Positions 62,730 to 64,000 of a stretch of DNA of 64,000 nt are shown one piece after another; positions within the stretch are counted from its first letter, which is position 1; each line of letters begins with the position of its first letter. The DNA comes from Flavimarina sp. Hel_I_48 (GTDB taxonomy: Bacteria > Bacteroidota > Bacteroidia > Flavobacteriales > Flavobacteriaceae), in the NCBI RefSeq assembly GCF_000733945.1, contig NZ_JPOL01000002.1, forward strand, positions 1,365,001 to 1,429,000, in the 5' to 3' direction. A model generated the notes under the pieces. The model had not been told where the DNA came from, made no database searches, and saw nothing but the letters and a program-made list of their open reading frames with translations. A program made the position numbers and the translations under genes.

Positions 62730-64000
62730 ATGAATTTTAGTCACATTTTTATAAAGAGACCCATATTTGCTGCCGTGTTGAGCGTGCTCATCCTTATCGT
62801 GGGAGGTCTTGCTTATGTTTCCTTGCCCGTATCGCAGTTTCCAGACGTTGCGCCCCCTACGGTAGAAGTGGTTGCACTTTATCCGGGGGCAAATGCTAAA
62901 ACACTTTCAGAAACGGTGGCCGCACCACTCGAGAAGGAAATTAACGGTGTGGAAGGGATGCTCTATATGACTTCTCAGTCTTCTGCAGATGGCCGGGTGG
63001 TACTTCAAATAGCTTTTGAGCTGGGTACAGATCTTGACAGGGCACAGGTGCAGGTTCAAAACAGGGTAGCGATTGCAGAACCTCGATTGCCGGAGTCTGC
63101 CCGCCGACTGGGAGTTACCACAAAGAAAATATCACCAGATATCCTGCTCGTGGTCAATATGTATTCTCCTAACAAAACCTATGACCAGACGTATATGGGT
63201 AACTACGCCACGCTTCAATTGAAGGATGAATTGGCCCGTATAAAAGGTATTGGGGATATACAGATTTTTGGTGCTGCAGAATATGCCATGCGCATTTGGC
63301 TTGATCCCAGCAAAATAGCAAATCTGGATATGACCGCGGGCGAAGTGGTAGCTGCGCTTCGGGCTCAGAACGTACAAATAGCAAGCGGAACTTTAAATAC
63401 ATTACCCTCCGGAAGCCAGTCCGCTTTCGAAATAAATATACAAACCCAGGGTAAACTGGTTACCACGGAACAGTTTGAGAATGTTGTTATAAAATCAGAC
63501 GCAGGAGGAAGAATTGTACAGGTTAAAGATGTGGGACGTGTTGAACTAGGTGCTCAGAATTATGCCACTAAAGGCTATTTAGGAAAAGAGCCTGCTATAG
63601 CCATGCCCGTTTTTCAACAGCCTGGAGGAAATGCACTGGAAACGGCTGCCGAAATCAAATCCAGAATGGAGGAACTTTCAAAAAATTTTCCGGAAGATTT
63701 GGAGTATAAAATCGCCTATAATCCTACTGAATTTATACAAAAATCAGTTGATGAGGTTTACCACACCATATTTGAAGCTATCCTTTTGGTAGTGTTGGTT
63801 ATTTTACTGTTTCTGCAATCCTGGAGAGCGGCCATTATACCTATTCTGGCCATTCCCGTTTCCCTTATAGGAACATTTGCTGTTATGGAAGCAATCGGTT
63901 TTTCACTCAACAACCTTACCCTTTTTGGACTGGTACTGGCCATTGGGATTGTGGTAGATGATGCCATTGTGGTGGTTGAAAATATGGAGCGCTATTTAGC
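62730..64000 (+). CDS. RND efflux permease (MexF/AcrB type), 3' end outside window
   Basis: 423 codons are visible of a usual 1040 or so. It begins MNFSHIFIKRPIFAAVLSVL, the classic HAE1 start, followed by FPDVAPPTVEVVALYPGANA. The periplasmic porter domain (ISPDILLVVNMYSPNKTYDQ) and TM4 with the proton-relay Asp pair GIVVDDAIVVVENME are present. It exports drugs, bile-like or hydrophobic compounds by proton exchange. An outer-membrane factor is probably encoded beyond the window. Confidence 0.95.
   Translation, partial: MNFSHIFIKRPIFAAVLSVLILIVGGLAYVSLPVSQFPDVAPPTVEVVALYPGANAKTLSETVAAPLEKEINGVEGMLYMTSQSSADGRVVLQIAFELGTDLDRAQVQVQNRVAIAEPRLPESARRLGVTTKKISPDILLVVNMYSPNKTYDQTYMGNYATLQLKDELARIKGIGDIQIFGAAEYAMRIWLDPSKIANLDMTAGEVVAALRAQNVQIASGTLNTLPSGSQSAFEINIQTQGKLVTTEQFENVVIKSDAGGRIVQVKDVGRVELGAQNYATKGYLGKEPAIAMPVFQQPGGNALETAAEIKSRMEELSKNFPEDLEYKIAYNPTEFIQKSVDEVYHTIFEAILLVVLVILLFLQSWRAAIIPILAIPVSLIGTFAVMEAIGFSLNNLTLFGLVLAIGIVVDDAIVVVENMERYL

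Overview
The window is a chromosomal segment of a member of the Flavobacteriaceae (Bacteroidota). The evidence is the gliding/type IX secretion protein SprA, a flavobacterial-order suf operon (iscA-sufB-...-sufC-sufD-sufS-...-sufE-DUF59-DUF2480), many families typical of the phylum (DUF3078, DUF3570/DUF4266, DUF5689, DUF2652, SusC/TonB-type receptors), moderate-to-low GC, and promoters of the Bacteroidota type (TTG, 17-19 nt, TAnnTTTG). I see no phage, transposon, integron or CRISPR array. The plasticity that is visible is gene decay (two pseudogenes), not insertion.

Layout. 1-5.2 kb: sprA (3' end outside the window) downstream of ruvA. 5.4-11.1 kb: a DUF4168 secreted protein, an MscS channel, an NmrA-like NAD(P)-binding protein, then an SMR pump, an MFS pump and an internally deleted cytosine-deaminase-like amidohydrolase. 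11.3-22.0 kb: two divergent modules. On the minus strand lie thioredoxin, ApbE, DUF4266 and DUF3570. On the plus strand lie an OmpR/HisKA two-component system, a CzcA-type metal RND pump fused to its own TolC-like outer-membrane partner, and a lipoprotein adaptor whose only plausible start codon is ATA. 22.1-23.2 kb: wreckage of a response-regulator gene and tRNA-Arg(CCT). 23.2-31 kb: housekeeping and membrane genes (aminotransferase, DUF3109, MarC, S41 protease, dCMP deaminase, HupE, YihY). 30.7-35.5 kb: a secreted endonuclease/phosphatase-family protein divergent from a TonB receptor and a DUF5689 lipoprotein. 36-47.3 kb: HflX, then the long minus-strand suf cluster. 47.5-60.3 kb: ThiL, two paralogous Cys-rich small proteins, an alpha/beta hydrolase, BrnQ, DUF2652, SerS, a TPR protein, an HTTM protein, RibF, Pth, L25 and Prs. 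60.4-64 kb: tRNA-Leu(CAA), a small secreted protein, and the start of a drug-type RND pump operon (adaptor plus permease, cut by the window end).

The most interesting block is 11.3-22 kb. The DUF3570 outer-membrane protein carries DPFVSSSGASSSDVW, which looks like an ApbE flavinylation site, and the same operon encodes an exported ApbE, an exported thioredoxin and a tiny lipoprotein ending in GGGCGCN. The operon faces a metal-efflux module across a 143-bp gap. That gap holds a 20-bp element (CTTAAnnGAATCTYAAG core) that recurs upstream of czcA, so it is a strong candidate operator for this two-component system. A second regulatory signal is an 18-bp exact repeat (TAGTAGATTTTGGTCATT). It sits about 40 bp upstream of matching -7 elements in front of a small secreted-protein gene and in front of the RND operon at 61.4 kb. 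A third oddity is a metallo-beta-lactamase-fold lipoprotein in the suf operon that has lost most of its metal ligands.

All calls come from reading the sequence and recalling families. No database search or folding program was run.
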